Shown here: positions 18,978-27,503 of the stretch, in pieces | How positions within the stretch are numbered: the stretch's first letter is position 1 | Layout: each line of letters opens with the position of its first letter | Source: Dictyobacter aurantiacus | GTDB lineage: Bacteria; Chloroflexota; Ktedonobacteria; Ktedonobacterales; Ktedonobacteraceae | Assembly (NCBI RefSeq): GCF_003967515.1 | Contig: NZ_BIFQ01000002.1 | Location: 2,542,001 to 2,606,000, forward strand | Length of the DNA: 64,000 nt | Direction: 5' to 3' | Notes under the pieces: generated by a model | What the model was told of the DNA's origin: nothing | Databases searched by the model: none | The model's input: the letters and a program-made list of their open reading frames with translations, nothing else | Position numbers and translations under genes: made by a program

Positions 18978-19199
18978 ATGGCTAGTAATAATAAAGAACA
19001 ATATAAACCATATACTCCAGAGGAGCCAGTAAGCCCGATCGAGCGCAAGCATGAGCAGCAAGAGATTCGCGAGGCCGCCAGGCATGCTGCGCAGGAGATG
19101 GCTGCTGAAGATCTCGGAAAAGACGATGTAAAGATGAGTAAACAGCAGGCTGAGCATGAAATGATGGATGCCGTCAAAAAGGTAAAGAACGAGAAGTAG
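18978..19199 (+). CDS. Small charged hypothetical protein
   Basis: The 73-residue product (MASNNKEQYKPYTPEEPVSP) is rich in Glu, Lys, Ala and Gln, with a predicted helical middle (ERKHEQQEIREAARHAAQEM) and no hydrophobic segment. I chose ATG 18978 because AAAGGGAT lies about 8 nt upstream; an in-frame ATG at 18960 has no site. It precedes the DUF892 gene by 61 bp and shares the hydrophilic, low-complexity character of the two small proteins at 19862 and 20236. That grouping suggests a stress or desiccation role, but this is inference from composition. Confidence 0.65.
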   Translation: MASNNKEQYKPYTPEEPVSPIERKHEQQEIREAARHAAQEMAAEDLGKDDVKMSKQQAEHEMMDAVKKVKNEK

Positions 19200-19260
19200 T
19201 ACGAACAGTAGTACGAGCGTTTAATGTTACTGGTAATGTTCAATAGAAAGAGAAGCGAAT

Positions 19261-19746
19261 ATGACTGCTAAAGATATGTTAATCTCCTGGCTTAACGATG
19301 CGTATGGTATGGAAAATTCTCTCGTGAAAATCCTGGAGCATCAGATTAAGGATGCCAAGGACTACCCGGAGATACAGACCAGGTTACAGACGCATTTAGA
19401 AGAGACACGCCGTCATGCCGATCTGGTTAAGGGTTGTGTAGAGTCTCTTGGCGGCAAGACATCGGCCGTCAAGGCAGGTATGGCATCGCTGTTTGGGCAG
19501 GTGCAGGCACATTCAACCGGAGCGGCAAAAGATGAACTGGTGAAGAACGCGCTGGCCGATTATGCCGCTGAGAACTTTGAGGTCGCATCATATACCTCCC
19601 TCATCTCAGCCGCTCAGGCGTTGGGTGAGCAGCAGGTAGCCACTGTCTGCCAGCAGATCTTGCAAGAAGATGCGGCAATGGCTGACTGGCTGCAGCAAAA
19701 CCTGCCGACCGTTACTCAGCAGGTACTGACTGTCGCGACCAGGTAA
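19261..19746 (+). CDS. DUF892 (YciE/YciF-like) ferritin-like protein
   Basis: This 161-residue all-helical protein matches the DUF892 family: start MTAKDMLISWLNDAYGMENS, then HLEETRRHADLVKGCVESLG and a last helix pair with AAENFEVASYTSLISAA and EDAAMADWLQ. The conserved Glu and His of the four-helix bundle (ENS, EETRRHA, AENFE) suggest a ferritin-like di-metal site. Family members are induced by osmotic, envelope or oxidative stress in other bacteria; the exact reaction is unknown. AGAAAGAGAAG precedes the ATG. A 44-bp palindrome follows the stop. Confidence 0.88.
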   Translation: MTAKDMLISWLNDAYGMENSLVKILEHQIKDAKDYPEIQTRLQTHLEETRRHADLVKGCVESLGGKTSAVKAGMASLFGQVQAHSTGAAKDELVKNALADYAAENFEVASYTSLISAAQALGEQQVATVCQQILQEDAAMADWLQQNLPTVTQQVLTVATR

Positions 19747-19761
19747 GTGGTTGTCGACCAT

Positions 19762-19805
19762 TGCTCTTTGTAATGATTGCCGATCGGCAATCATTACAAA
19801 GAGCA
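19762..19805. terminator. 44-bp perfect palindrome after DUF892
   Basis: The whole segment equals its own reverse complement (22-nt arms, no spacer, centre CGATCG). It follows the DUF892 stop by 15 bp and precedes the next gene by 56 bp. Confidence 0.7.
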
Positions 19806-19861
19806 TGGTGTCCGGCCACTATGCTAACAAGAGTTTCTGTAAGGTCTGGAAAGGAGTATAG

Positions 19862-20185
19862 ATGGCACAGCAACAGAGAAAACAGTCCCAGGCGGATCCG
19901 CAAAAAGAGCGATTAACCGCGAAAGCTGATACTGATGGAGAAAGCACCAGAGTGCGGCGGAACAAGCCTGATAACAATGTGGAGATGCCCGAAACCAACG
20001 ACGCAGGCGACGCTATTAGCGAAGACACATTGTACGATGCCAGTGGTGCCGCTACAGGCGGAGGTGTTGACACTCCTGACGCCGTCGAGCAGAGTACTGA
20101 GGAGGCGAACCGCAGGAAGAGCCATATTCACCAGGGAGGCAGTGCATATATGGGCGGAGGGGCGGATAACGGCTCAAATCTCTAG
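19862..20185 (+). CDS. Small hydrophilic hypothetical protein, 107 aa
   Basis: The product has no hydrophobic segment and is dominated by Asp, Glu, Gln, Lys, Gly and Asn. It begins MAQQQRKQSQADPQKERLTA and ends with a glycine-rich tail (SAYMGGGADNGSNL); disorder is likely along most of its length. AAAGGAG lies 6 nt before the ATG. It is the second of three small hydrophilic proteins around DUF892, composition reminiscent of hydrophilin-like stress proteins. I do not recognise a family. Confidence 0.65.
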   Translation: MAQQQRKQSQADPQKERLTAKADTDGESTRVRRNKPDNNVEMPETNDAGDAISEDTLYDASGAATGGGVDTPDAVEQSTEEANRRKSHIHQGGSAYMGGGADNGSNL

Positions 20186-20235
20186 TCCGAGCGGCGGGTG
20201 CTGGTAGTATATAGTAGGAATAGGAGGAAGTGTTG

Positions 20236-20502
20236 ATGGCAAAGGAAGAGAACAAAAAACAAGAGCAAGATGTACGCCATAACCTGTTTGTATCGCCTGA
20301 TGAGGAAGTGCATAGCGTGATAGATATCGAGCATGGGGAGGAAGTGCATTCTCCGATCGATGCTGAGGGACAGGGAGGACAGACGCACCATCCCAATGTC
20401 AGGGCAGAGAAGAATCTGGCGAAATCGCAAAGTGGTGTGAAGAAGCAAGAGAATCCGCCGGCTGTCAATCGCAAGACGAACGCATACAACGAGTATCACT
20501 AG
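20236..20502 (+). CDS. Small hydrophilic hypothetical protein, 88 aa
   Basis: The product begins MAKEENKKQEQDVRHNLFVS and has a repeated phrase, EEVHSVID and EEVHSPIDAE about 14 residues apart. It is highly charged with no membrane segment and ends NRKTNAYNEYH. ATG 20236 is preferred over the in-frame GTG at 20230 because TAGGAGGAA is about 8 nt upstream of it. It closes the stress-like cluster and is followed by a strong terminator. Function unknown. Confidence 0.65.
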   Translation: MAKEENKKQEQDVRHNLFVSPDEEVHSVIDIEHGEEVHSPIDAEGQGGQTHHPNVRAEKNLAKSQSGVKKQENPPAVNRKTNAYNEYH

Positions 20503-20557
20503 GTTCGTTTCCCCTGCGGACTGCGAAAACTTCTTTGCGCATATGCACATCTACAAC

Positions 20558-20599
20558 AAAAAGTAGTACCACGCTCAATCGAAGTGGTACTACTTTTTT
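20558..20599 (+). terminator. Intrinsic terminator after the small-protein cluster
   Basis: GTAGTACCAC (20563-20572) pairs with GTGGTACTAC (20584-20593), extended by A5/T7 tracts on either side, so it may work in both directions. Confidence 0.85.
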
Positions 20600-20881
20600 G
20601 TCGTAATTTCCGATTGACAATGCTATAAAAAGGCAGATACACTACGAGGGTAGCCGGGGAACGGGTAGTTCTCGATCTGCGTAGAAACAGGGATGTATGG
20701 GTTCAGGGACGATGCAATGCAAAATGGCTGCCATTCAGTATAACAACCAATCGCGTTATATCTCCATACAGGAACATCCCTGCACTATTGGGCGCCCCTC
20801 TCCTTAATGCCTGTTTCCATGCGAACTCAGAAGGCGTATCTCTTTGTAGCGCTCAGTTGTTAGTAAAAGAGGAGCATGACT

Positions 20882-21649
20882 ATGCCAAAACCAATCGCCC
20901 TGCAATTGTATACTGTCCGTCGCCAGGTGGCGAATGACTTTCAAGGCGTCCTGCGCAGGGTCGCGGATATCGGGTATGTTGGTGTGGAGGGTGGTCTAGA
21001 CTTTTTCTCTGATGAACAAAGTGCTCGCCTGCACCTTATCCATGAGCTTGGATTACAGATACCAAGCGTAGGAATCGGAAAATTACCTATTGATGAAGCG
21101 GGGCAGCGGCACCTTGAGCGGGCGGCTCAGGCGGGCTGTAAATATGTCATGGTCTCGCAATTTGCTGATGATTTTAAGAGTGTTGATGGAGTCAAAGCGG
21201 TCGCGGAGCGTTTAAACGCAGCCGACGAGATTATTCGCCGCGCGGGTCTGACGCTGTGCTACCACAATCATTGGTGGGAATTTGAGAATCGCTTTGATGG
21301 GAAGAGTGCCCATGAGGTTCTGCGCGGGTATGTGGCACCGACCGTAAGCTTTGAATTGGATGTCTATTGGGCACAGACCGGCGGGGTTGATCCTGTCACC
21401 GAGGTTCGCGCGCTGGGCTCGCGTGCTCCATTGCTGCACATCAAGGATGGACCCGCCGTGCAGGGACAGCCAATGACTGCTGTTGGAGAAGGCAAGGTTG
21501 ATATCGCCGGCGTCATCCAGGCTGCACAGAACTCCGCCCAATGGCTGATTATAGAACTTGATGAATGCGCGACCGACATGCTGGAAGCGGTAGAGAAGAG
21601 CTATACCTACCTGATCAGCAAAGGACTGGCGCAGGGCAACAAAGGCTAG
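20882..21649 (+). CDS. Sugar phosphate isomerase/epimerase family TIM-barrel protein
   Basis: The 255-residue protein (MPKPIALQLYTVRRQVANDF) belongs to the xylose-isomerase-like TIM barrel family. Metal-ligand positions are suggested by YVGVEGG, LCYHNHWWEFE, SFELDVYWAQTGG and LLHIKDGP, the usual Glu-His-Asp-His pattern of IolE/hydroxypyruvate isomerase-like and D-tagatose 3-epimerase-like enzymes. The precise sugar is unknown. I prefer ATG 20882 since AGAGGAG is properly spaced from it, two codons after another ATG. It is flanked by strong terminators, hence a single-gene unit next to GH95. Confidence 0.85.
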   Translation: MPKPIALQLYTVRRQVANDFQGVLRRVADIGYVGVEGGLDFFSDEQSARLHLIHELGLQIPSVGIGKLPIDEAGQRHLERAAQAGCKYVMVSQFADDFKSVDGVKAVAERLNAADEIIRRAGLTLCYHNHWWEFENRFDGKSAHEVLRGYVAPTVSFELDVYWAQTGGVDPVTEVRALGSRAPLLHIKDGPAVQGQPMTAVGEGKVDIAGVIQAAQNSAQWLIIELDECATDMLEAVEKSYTYLISKGLAQGNKG

Positions 21650-21653
21650 AGGT

Positions 21654-21720
21654 AAAAAAAGGGCATAGGGGGTTCACAGGAGCGTGGCACGCTCCTGTGA
21701 ACCCCCTATGCCCTTTTTTT
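21654..21720. terminator. 33-bp perfect inverted repeat, bidirectional terminator
   Basis: Arms 21654-21686 and 21688-21720 are fully complementary, starting with A7 and ending with T7, so both strands end in a T run. It separates the rightward isomerase gene from the leftward GH95 gene that ends at 21752. Confidence 0.9.
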
Positions 21721-21751
21721 ATGGGTTTTTTCGAAAATCTGGACGCATAGG

Positions 21752-24172
21752 TCAAATCTGGAAAACAGCAGGTGCTGTTTGTAATGTATAATGCGTGCTG
21801 CTTTGAACGGTCAGGATGATATGATCCTGTTCTGTGTGCCAGGGGATATCGTGGCCGTGCTGATCCTTGATCTCGGTTAGCTGTTGACCTGCTGGCAGGC
21901 GCAGGTGATGCTGACCATCGGAATGAGCGCGCAAGTTTATGGATCGTGCCTGTCTATCGTGCCAGGCTATATCGATCTCGAGTCCCCCACGCGCACGCAG
22001 GCCGCGTACGGAACCATGGCTCCAGGCGGATGGCAGGGCGGGCAAGATGGAGACTTCATCGGCATGACTCTGCAGCAGCATCTCGGCGATGGCGGCCGTA
22101 GCCCCGAAGTTCCCGTCGATCTGGAAGATCAGCGGCGGATGCAGGTCAAGCAGGTTGGCTGACGTTGAGAGGTTGAGTAGCTGAATAATATTCTCGTGGG
22201 CCAGATCGCCCTCACCCAGCCGCGCCCATAACGCGATCACCCAGGCCCGGCTCCAACCGGTGTAGCCACCACCGTTCTCAAGACGGCGCTCCAGTGACCT
22301 GCGTGCGGCTTGAAAGAGCTCTGGTGTCTGCCTGGCAGTAATGGCCTCGCCGGGATAGAGTCCATACAGGTGTGACATATGGCGATGCCCCGGCTCCTGC
22401 TCATCAAAATCTTCGCTCCATTCCTGTAATTGTCCATGTTTGCCGATGCGTGGCGGGAGTAAGCGAGTGCGCTTGCTTGCCAGCACGCTGGCAAAATCGC
22501 TGTCGCTAGCCAGGATCTGGCTGGCCTGGATGCAGTTTGTGAACAGCTCGCCAATAATCGTCATATCCATAGTTGTACCGGCGCTAACGGTTGCCTCTTC
22601 ACCATCCTCGGTGATAAAGACGTTCTCGGGTGAGGTTGATGGATTGGTCAGCAACCAGCCGTCGCGTTCAATCAGGAAGTCGAGAAAGAACTGCGCCGCC
22701 CCTTTCATAAGGGGATAGGCACGATGCTCTAGAAAATTACGATCGCCAGTGAAGGCGTAATGTTCCCACAGATGCTGGCAGAGCCAGGCGCCGGCGAGCG
22801 GCCAGTTAGCCCATTTCGGTGAACCGTTGGCTGGTGAGGTCATGCGCCACAGATCCACATTGTGGTGTGCCGTCCAGCCCTGGCAATTGTAATGAATCCG
22901 GGCGGTCTTTGCTCCGTTGACGCTGAGGTCCTCGATAAAGGAGAACAGGGGCTCATGGCAATCTGACAAATTGCAGGTCTCGGCGAGCCAGTAGTTCATC
23001 TCAGTATTGATATTAGTGGTCCAGTTACAGTTCCAGGGCGGCTGGATACGCTCATTCCAGATGCCCTGCAAGTTGGCGGGCTGGGTGCCGGGTCGTGAAC
23101 TGGAGATAAGCAGATAGCGTCCATATTGGAAATACAGAGCGATCAACTGTTCATCGCTGCCTCCCTCACGCACCGCTTGCAGACGCTCATCCGTCGATCG
23201 ACCGCTATAGGGATCGCCGCCAGGATCAAGTTCCACGCGCGCGAACAGTCGCTGGTAATCCTCCACATGGGCATCCAGGATATTCTTATAGCTATTGATG
23301 GCTGCCGCATCGAGACGGGCAGAGCACTCTCCCATCAGGTCGGGAATATGCTCACTGGGGCTTTGATCAAAGCCACGAAAACTTGTGGCCGCCGTCAGCA
23401 GCAAGGTAGCAGTGGTGGCGTTGCTGATAGTCAGTGAGCCATCGGCATTGGCATCACACTGTCCATCGTTCAGGGTTACATGGAGCTGAACAACAAAGCG
23501 CATATTCTTGCCATCTGGTTGATCATCGTACTCAATGGGACGGTTGGAGGAGCCTTCGGGGACCGGGGCGTGTCTGGGACAACGACCGTGGAGTTCGATA
23601 CGATTATCGTCCCGCGCCTCGCTGCTGGCTTGCAGCTCGCTATCGAGCGACACGGTACACGAGAGTGCTCCCGGCTGATCGCTCTCCAACTGGATAACCA
23701 GCACGTGATCGACGGCCGAACAGAAGACGGTACGGGTAAAATTCACGCCGCCGCTACTATAGCGTACCTCGGCGCAGGCTGTACGCAGATCAAGCTGGCG
23801 CCGATAATTGGTAACATCGTGATGTTGGAAGGTGAGGTGTAGGTTGCCCAGTGGCTCATAGGGTTGATTGCGCGGCCCCTGCATGCGGCGGGCGACCTCA
23901 TCTGCCTCCACGTACTTGCGCGCGAACACCAGTTTACGAAGTTCAGCCAGGTGCCGGGCCGCCTCATAATTGTTGCTATCGTACGGCTCACCGGCCCAGA
24001 GCGTATCCTCGTTGAGCTGCAACACCTCTTCGGTAATGCCGCCATAGATCATCGCGCCCAGGTGCCCATTGCCCACCGGCAGCGCCTCCAGCCATTGGGA
24101 GGCTGGCTGACGATACCACAACAGAAGTGGTGTATGTTGCTCCGGCATAGATGTTGTCCGAGTTTGATCCAT
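21752..24172 (-). CDS. GH95 family alpha-L-fucosidase-like enzyme
   Basis: The 806-residue protein has the three-part GH95 layout: N-terminal beta domain (LWYRQPASQWLEALPVGNGH, YGGITEEVLQLNEDTLWAGE), a helical barrel (PANLQGIWNERIQPPWNCNW, NINTEMNYWLAETCN) and the C-terminal domain. The catalytic region QIDGNFGATAAIAEMLLQSH carries the conserved Asp-Asn of this inverting family, which removes alpha-1,2-linked fucose or galactose from glycans. There is no signal peptide, so it is probably cytosolic, acting on imported oligosaccharides. AAGGAAG precedes ATG 24172. It diverges from the LacI-type regulator at 24590, a likely controller. Confidence 0.9.
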   Translation of the reverse strand: MDQTRTTSMPEQHTPLLLWYRQPASQWLEALPVGNGHLGAMIYGGITEEVLQLNEDTLWAGEPYDSNNYEAARHLAELRKLVFARKYVEADEVARRMQGPRNQPYEPLGNLHLTFQHHDVTNYRRQLDLRTACAEVRYSSGGVNFTRTVFCSAVDHVLVIQLESDQPGALSCTVSLDSELQASSEARDDNRIELHGRCPRHAPVPEGSSNRPIEYDDQPDGKNMRFVVQLHVTLNDGQCDANADGSLTISNATTATLLLTAATSFRGFDQSPSEHIPDLMGECSARLDAAAINSYKNILDAHVEDYQRLFARVELDPGGDPYSGRSTDERLQAVREGGSDEQLIALYFQYGRYLLISSSRPGTQPANLQGIWNERIQPPWNCNWTTNINTEMNYWLAETCNLSDCHEPLFSFIEDLSVNGAKTARIHYNCQGWTAHHNVDLWRMTSPANGSPKWANWPLAGAWLCQHLWEHYAFTGDRNFLEHRAYPLMKGAAQFFLDFLIERDGWLLTNPSTSPENVFITEDGEEATVSAGTTMDMTIIGELFTNCIQASQILASDSDFASVLASKRTRLLPPRIGKHGQLQEWSEDFDEQEPGHRHMSHLYGLYPGEAITARQTPELFQAARRSLERRLENGGGYTGWSRAWVIALWARLGEGDLAHENIIQLLNLSTSANLLDLHPPLIFQIDGNFGATAAIAEMLLQSHADEVSILPALPSAWSHGSVRGLRARGGLEIDIAWHDRQARSINLRAHSDGQHHLRLPAGQQLTEIKDQHGHDIPWHTEQDHIILTVQSSTHYTLQTAPAVFQI

Positions 24173-24504
24173 TTTACTTCCTTATAACGCATCCTTTAAA
24201 TGATAAGTTGCATATCGATAAATTAAATGTACTTGAATGATGCTAAGAATTTATATGTATAAATACGACGAGCTTGTATCTTATTCCGACGCATGCATAG
24301 TGAAGGAAGCCATTGCTGCTACTCATCTGTTGCTGAAGCCGGGAGTAACTGATAGTAGCCATATTCAATTGTACGCTCCTGGCGAAGAATGGGAAGGAGG
24401 TGCCTGGATTGTACCGCTATTTTTCATTTTAACGTTGCCAATGGCTACATTGCCTTCTATATAATATATGCCCCGATATGGGAAAGCTGTTAGAATCTCT
24501 CTAC
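24173..24504. other. Intergenic region upstream of GH95
   Basis: This AT-rich stretch separates the divergent GH95 and LacI genes and must hold the GH95 promoter. I see no gene; a 75-codon open frame on the plus strand lacks a binding site and coding character. Confidence 0.4.
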
Positions 24505-24581
24505 TTGACAAATACAAGTTTGTCCTGCATACTCTCAACGTGATCGATCACATGATCGATCACGTTGAGAGTATGCAGGAC
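24505..24581 (+). promoter_or_regulatory. Promoter overlapped by a 29-bp inverted repeat (LacI autoregulatory operator candidate)
   Basis: A -35 TTGACA (24505-24510) and -10 CATACT (24528-24533) are 17 bp apart. The -10 lies inside a perfect inverted repeat (arms 24522-24550 and 24553-24581, loop CA). Each inner arm holds the 10-bp palindrome TGATCGATCA (24541-24550, 24553-24562) with a central CG, as in LacI-family operators. The LacI-type gene starts 8 bp downstream. Confidence 0.65.
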
Positions 24582-24589
24582 AGGTACCT

Positions 24590-25624
24590 ATGGTAGTAAC
24601 CATGCGCGATGTGGCGCAAAAAGTTGGTGTATCCAAGCAGACGGTATCGGCGGTGCTTAATGGCAAGCCAGGTATCAGCGCCGCCACCGTCGCAAAAGTG
24701 CGTGCCGCCATTGCCGAACTGGGCTATCAGCCGAATCTTGTCGCGACCTCGCTACGTCGTGGTTTTAACAACACGATCGGTCTTTTACTGGGCGATGTCA
24801 CGAACCCCTATTTTTCGCAGCTGGCCCGTGGAGCGGAAGACGTAGCCATCGCCAGAGGCTATGGCGTCATGCTCTGCAACACTTATGACGATCCCGCGCG
24901 CTGGCTTATGTATCTACAGATGTTCGTGCGCCAGCAGATCCCCGGTGTCGTTGGCGTCTCAGAAGATAAAGCCAGGGAACTGGGCCTGCCTGCATCCTGC
25001 ATCTTTCAGGAGGCTCCACTCATGGACGATCGGAGAGGTGGTTACGTAGCGACCGCGCATCTCCTCGATCTAGGGCATCGGCGCATTGCCTGCATTACAG
25101 CTCCTGCGACGTCGCTTCCAGGTATTGAGCGTATGCGTGGGTTTCAAACTGCTCTTTCAGACTGGAACGTGGAGTTCGATTCCAGGCTGGTTGTCGAGGC
25201 AAGCTTTGACTATGCCAGCGGTACTCAGGCGGTTAAGCAGTTGCTTCAGGTTAATCATGATAATCCACCCACAGCCATCTTCGTTCATCAGGACCTGATT
25301 GCCATTGGAGCCATAACGGCGCTCAAGAGGGCGGGTTTACGCGTACCAGAGGACGTAGCTATGATTGGTTATGATGGCCTCGAAATCGCATCTCTCTATG
25401 ATCCCGCGCTCAGCACTATTATTCAGCCTGTTTACCAGATGGGTGTTCATGCTATGGCACAACTGCTTGACAAGCTGGAAGGAAAAGCTGCGTCCGAACT
25501 TGATCCCCTGGATTGTACGCTCGTAGTACGCCAATCTACGGTCGCCGATTTGATGCAAGAGCATTGTAGCCAGCCCATTGCTACTGGTGAGCCCTGGCGT
25601 GACTGGCGTATAGAGACACAATAG
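24590..25624 (+). CDS. LacI family transcriptional regulator
   Basis: The 344-residue protein has the LacI/GalR helix-turn-helix and hinge (MRDVAQKVGVSKQTVSAVLN, then YQPNLVATSLRRG) and a periplasmic-binding-like effector domain (GLLLGDVTNPYFSQLARGAE, IAIGAITALKRAGLRVPEDV, IGYDGLEIAS). It would bind operators near sugar genes and release on binding a sugar. The start at 24590 or the internal ATG at 24602 are both possible; neither has a strong Shine-Dalgarno, and the upstream region is a hairpin. It is divergent from GH95 and upstream of the 25848 and 27504 genes. Confidence 0.92.
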   Translation: MVVTMRDVAQKVGVSKQTVSAVLNGKPGISAATVAKVRAAIAELGYQPNLVATSLRRGFNNTIGLLLGDVTNPYFSQLARGAEDVAIARGYGVMLCNTYDDPARWLMYLQMFVRQQIPGVVGVSEDKARELGLPASCIFQEAPLMDDRRGGYVATAHLLDLGHRRIACITAPATSLPGIERMRGFQTALSDWNVEFDSRLVVEASFDYASGTQAVKQLLQVNHDNPPTAIFVHQDLIAIGAITALKRAGLRVPEDVAMIGYDGLEIASLYDPALSTIIQPVYQMGVHAMAQLLDKLEGKAASELDPLDCTLVVRQSTVADLMQEHCSQPIATGEPWRDWRIETQ

Positions 25625-25725
25625 CAGGATAGTTGCTCCCTGTTCGCAGGCGTACCAACGTGTGAAGGCATGAAGGGATCCATTAATTATGATTACCAGA
25701 CCCAGGATTGCCTTTACTGATGTTG

Positions 25726-25753
25726 GCATGATGGGACAACTATCCCATCATGC
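25726..25753. repeat. 11-bp inverted repeat after the LacI gene
   Basis: GCATGATGGGA (25726-25736) and TCCCATCATGC (25743-25753) pair with a 6-nt loop. There is no T run, so it may be an operator or a weak terminator. Confidence 0.5.
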
Positions 25754-25847
25754 TGACTATACCCGGGCACAGTTACACCATCGGGAAGACGCGGCTGAGC
25801 AGCGAGATGTATAATATGCTGTAGAACAATATTGGGAGGTGGAAAAG

Positions 25848-27377
25848 ATGATGGCGATGCACTTTTCGAATCTGGATCCGGTGGCTCGTGAGATGATGGA
25901 GATGGCGCTGGCGTGGCTGGATCGCTATTGGGATGCTGAAGTGGGTTTACTCAAAATGGAGGCGGAGCAAGACGAGGATAGTACGACCACGCCAGTTCTT
26001 CTGGTGCACCATGTCCGTGAAACGATCTGGTATGCGCTTGGTTTGCTCCAGCGCCGAGCAGCTAGTGACCACGAACGAGCATTGCAGGCCATACAAACGG
26101 TCTTGTCCTATCAGTTTGATGAGCCAGGGAAGCCATATGATGGCACCTGGTATCGTCTATCGGAGGAGCCGCATCCCGGCGAGGATGCCAAGGTCTGGCG
26201 CGACTATGATCCAAACTGGCGCGAGTTCATTGGTAGTACCCTGGCGATCATCTTGCTTGAGCATGAAGCGGATCTGCCAGGAAACCTGGTGGCCGGTATT
26301 GAACAGGCATTACGCCGAGCCATACGGGGAGCGTTGGAACGCAGATTGCCCGCCTCCTATACGAATATCGCGCTGATGCATGCCTTTCTACTGGATTGTA
26401 CCGGCCGGCGGTTTGGCGATCCGGACTGGCAAAGCAGGGGTGAGGCATATGCGCACGAGATTTATCAGCTGTTCGAGCCGAACCATGCTTTCGCGGAATT
26501 TAATGCTCCCACCTATTATGGAGTGGACCTCTATGCATTGGGTTTGTGGCGCAGTTACTCTTCATCTTCCCTGCTGCAGCGGTTGGGATCTGACATGGAA
26601 GCACGCCTCTGGCGAGACGTCGCACTGATGTATCACGCGGGGATGAAAAATATGGCGGGCCCGTTCGATCGTGCTTATGGGATGGATATGCAATCATATG
26701 CCTCCTTGATTGGTCTGTGGATATGGATGGCGACTGGAAAGGAGTTCGCGCCTTTCCCGGATGTCTCCCGCCCCTTTGCACATCAGCATGACTTTGCCTT
26801 TGTGCCATGTTATATCGCTGTAGGCGTCAGTGTTCCAGATGATGTATTGCCGCATCTCAGATCGTTCCAGGGTGAACGCCAGGTTGTGCGTACAATCACC
26901 AATCATCCGCGTCGCGTAGCACATGCCTGGGTTGGCCAGCATATTCTTCTAGGTGGCGAAGAGACCGAGTATAGCAAGCCAGCAAGCAACCAATTTCATC
27001 CTATCACCATCCAGTGGGTAGGGGAGCAGGGCAGGATCTGTTGGATCAGATTGGTGTATCATACGAATATAGTGATTAATGCTAGCGCTGAAAAGAACAT
27101 GATTACCTGCAATATCAGGGGAGTCAACGATGATCATCCAGATATTATCTTTCGGCTCTTTACGCCAGCTGGCTCCCGGCTTTCTCTGCAACAGGATCGA
27201 TGGCAAGTGAGTGGTCTGACGGTTGATGTAGATACGCACGCAACGTTGGATGGTGCTATACAGGCGACCCCGACGTCAGGGGGTTCTTATTACGATATGC
27301 GCTACACGACAGATGATATTGTTCCGGGTACCGCGATATATTTTGTGCTGACAACAAGAGCTGTCGCTAACAGCTAG
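25848..27377 (+). CDS. Hypothetical 509-aa protein, possibly alpha/alpha-barrel
   Basis: I do not recognise the family. The N-terminal about 330 residues are helix-rich with aromatic clusters (MALAWLDRYWDAEVGL, HHVRETIWYALGLLQRRA, FAEFNAPTYYGVDLYALGLW, GPFDRAYGMDMQSYASLIGL), a pattern common to (alpha/alpha)6 toroids of polysaccharide lyases and glycosidases. The C-terminal about 150 residues are beta-rich (HPITIQWVGEQGRICWIRLV, FRLFTPAGSRLSLQQ). No signal peptide is present. ATG 25848 has GGGAGG 7 nt upstream; the in-frame GTG at 25839 overlaps that site. Position between a LacI regulator and an acetyl-esterase-like gene, opposite GH95, suggests a cytosolic glycan-processing role, which is inference. 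Confidence 0.7.
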   Translation: MMAMHFSNLDPVAREMMEMALAWLDRYWDAEVGLLKMEAEQDEDSTTTPVLLVHHVRETIWYALGLLQRRAASDHERALQAIQTVLSYQFDEPGKPYDGTWYRLSEEPHPGEDAKVWRDYDPNWREFIGSTLAIILLEHEADLPGNLVAGIEQALRRAIRGALERRLPASYTNIALMHAFLLDCTGRRFGDPDWQSRGEAYAHEIYQLFEPNHAFAEFNAPTYYGVDLYALGLWRSYSSSSLLQRLGSDMEARLWRDVALMYHAGMKNMAGPFDRAYGMDMQSYASLIGLWIWMATGKEFAPFPDVSRPFAHQHDFAFVPCYIAVGVSVPDDVLPHLRSFQGERQVVRTITNHPRRVAHAWVGQHILLGGEETEYSKPASNQFHPITIQWVGEQGRICWIRLVYHTNIVINASAEKNMITCNIRGVNDDHPDIIFRLFTPAGSRLSLQQDRWQVSGLTVDVDTHATLDGAIQATPTSGGSYYDMRYTTDDIVPGTAIYFVLTTRAVANS

Positions 27378-27503
27378 TGTGTGTCCTGTCGTGCGTGCCG
27401 GGGTTCTATGTTTGAAATGGCGGTAGGAGCAATGCGTTATGCGCTAGCATGTGCTATGATTTCAGCGATAAATGATCTGTTTTTCTAGTAAGAAAGGCCT
27501 GCT

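Noticed and set aside
24237..24464. 75-codon open frame upstream of the LacI gene
   Set aside because: No ribosome binding site, no recognisable motif, AT-rich promoter-like surroundings.
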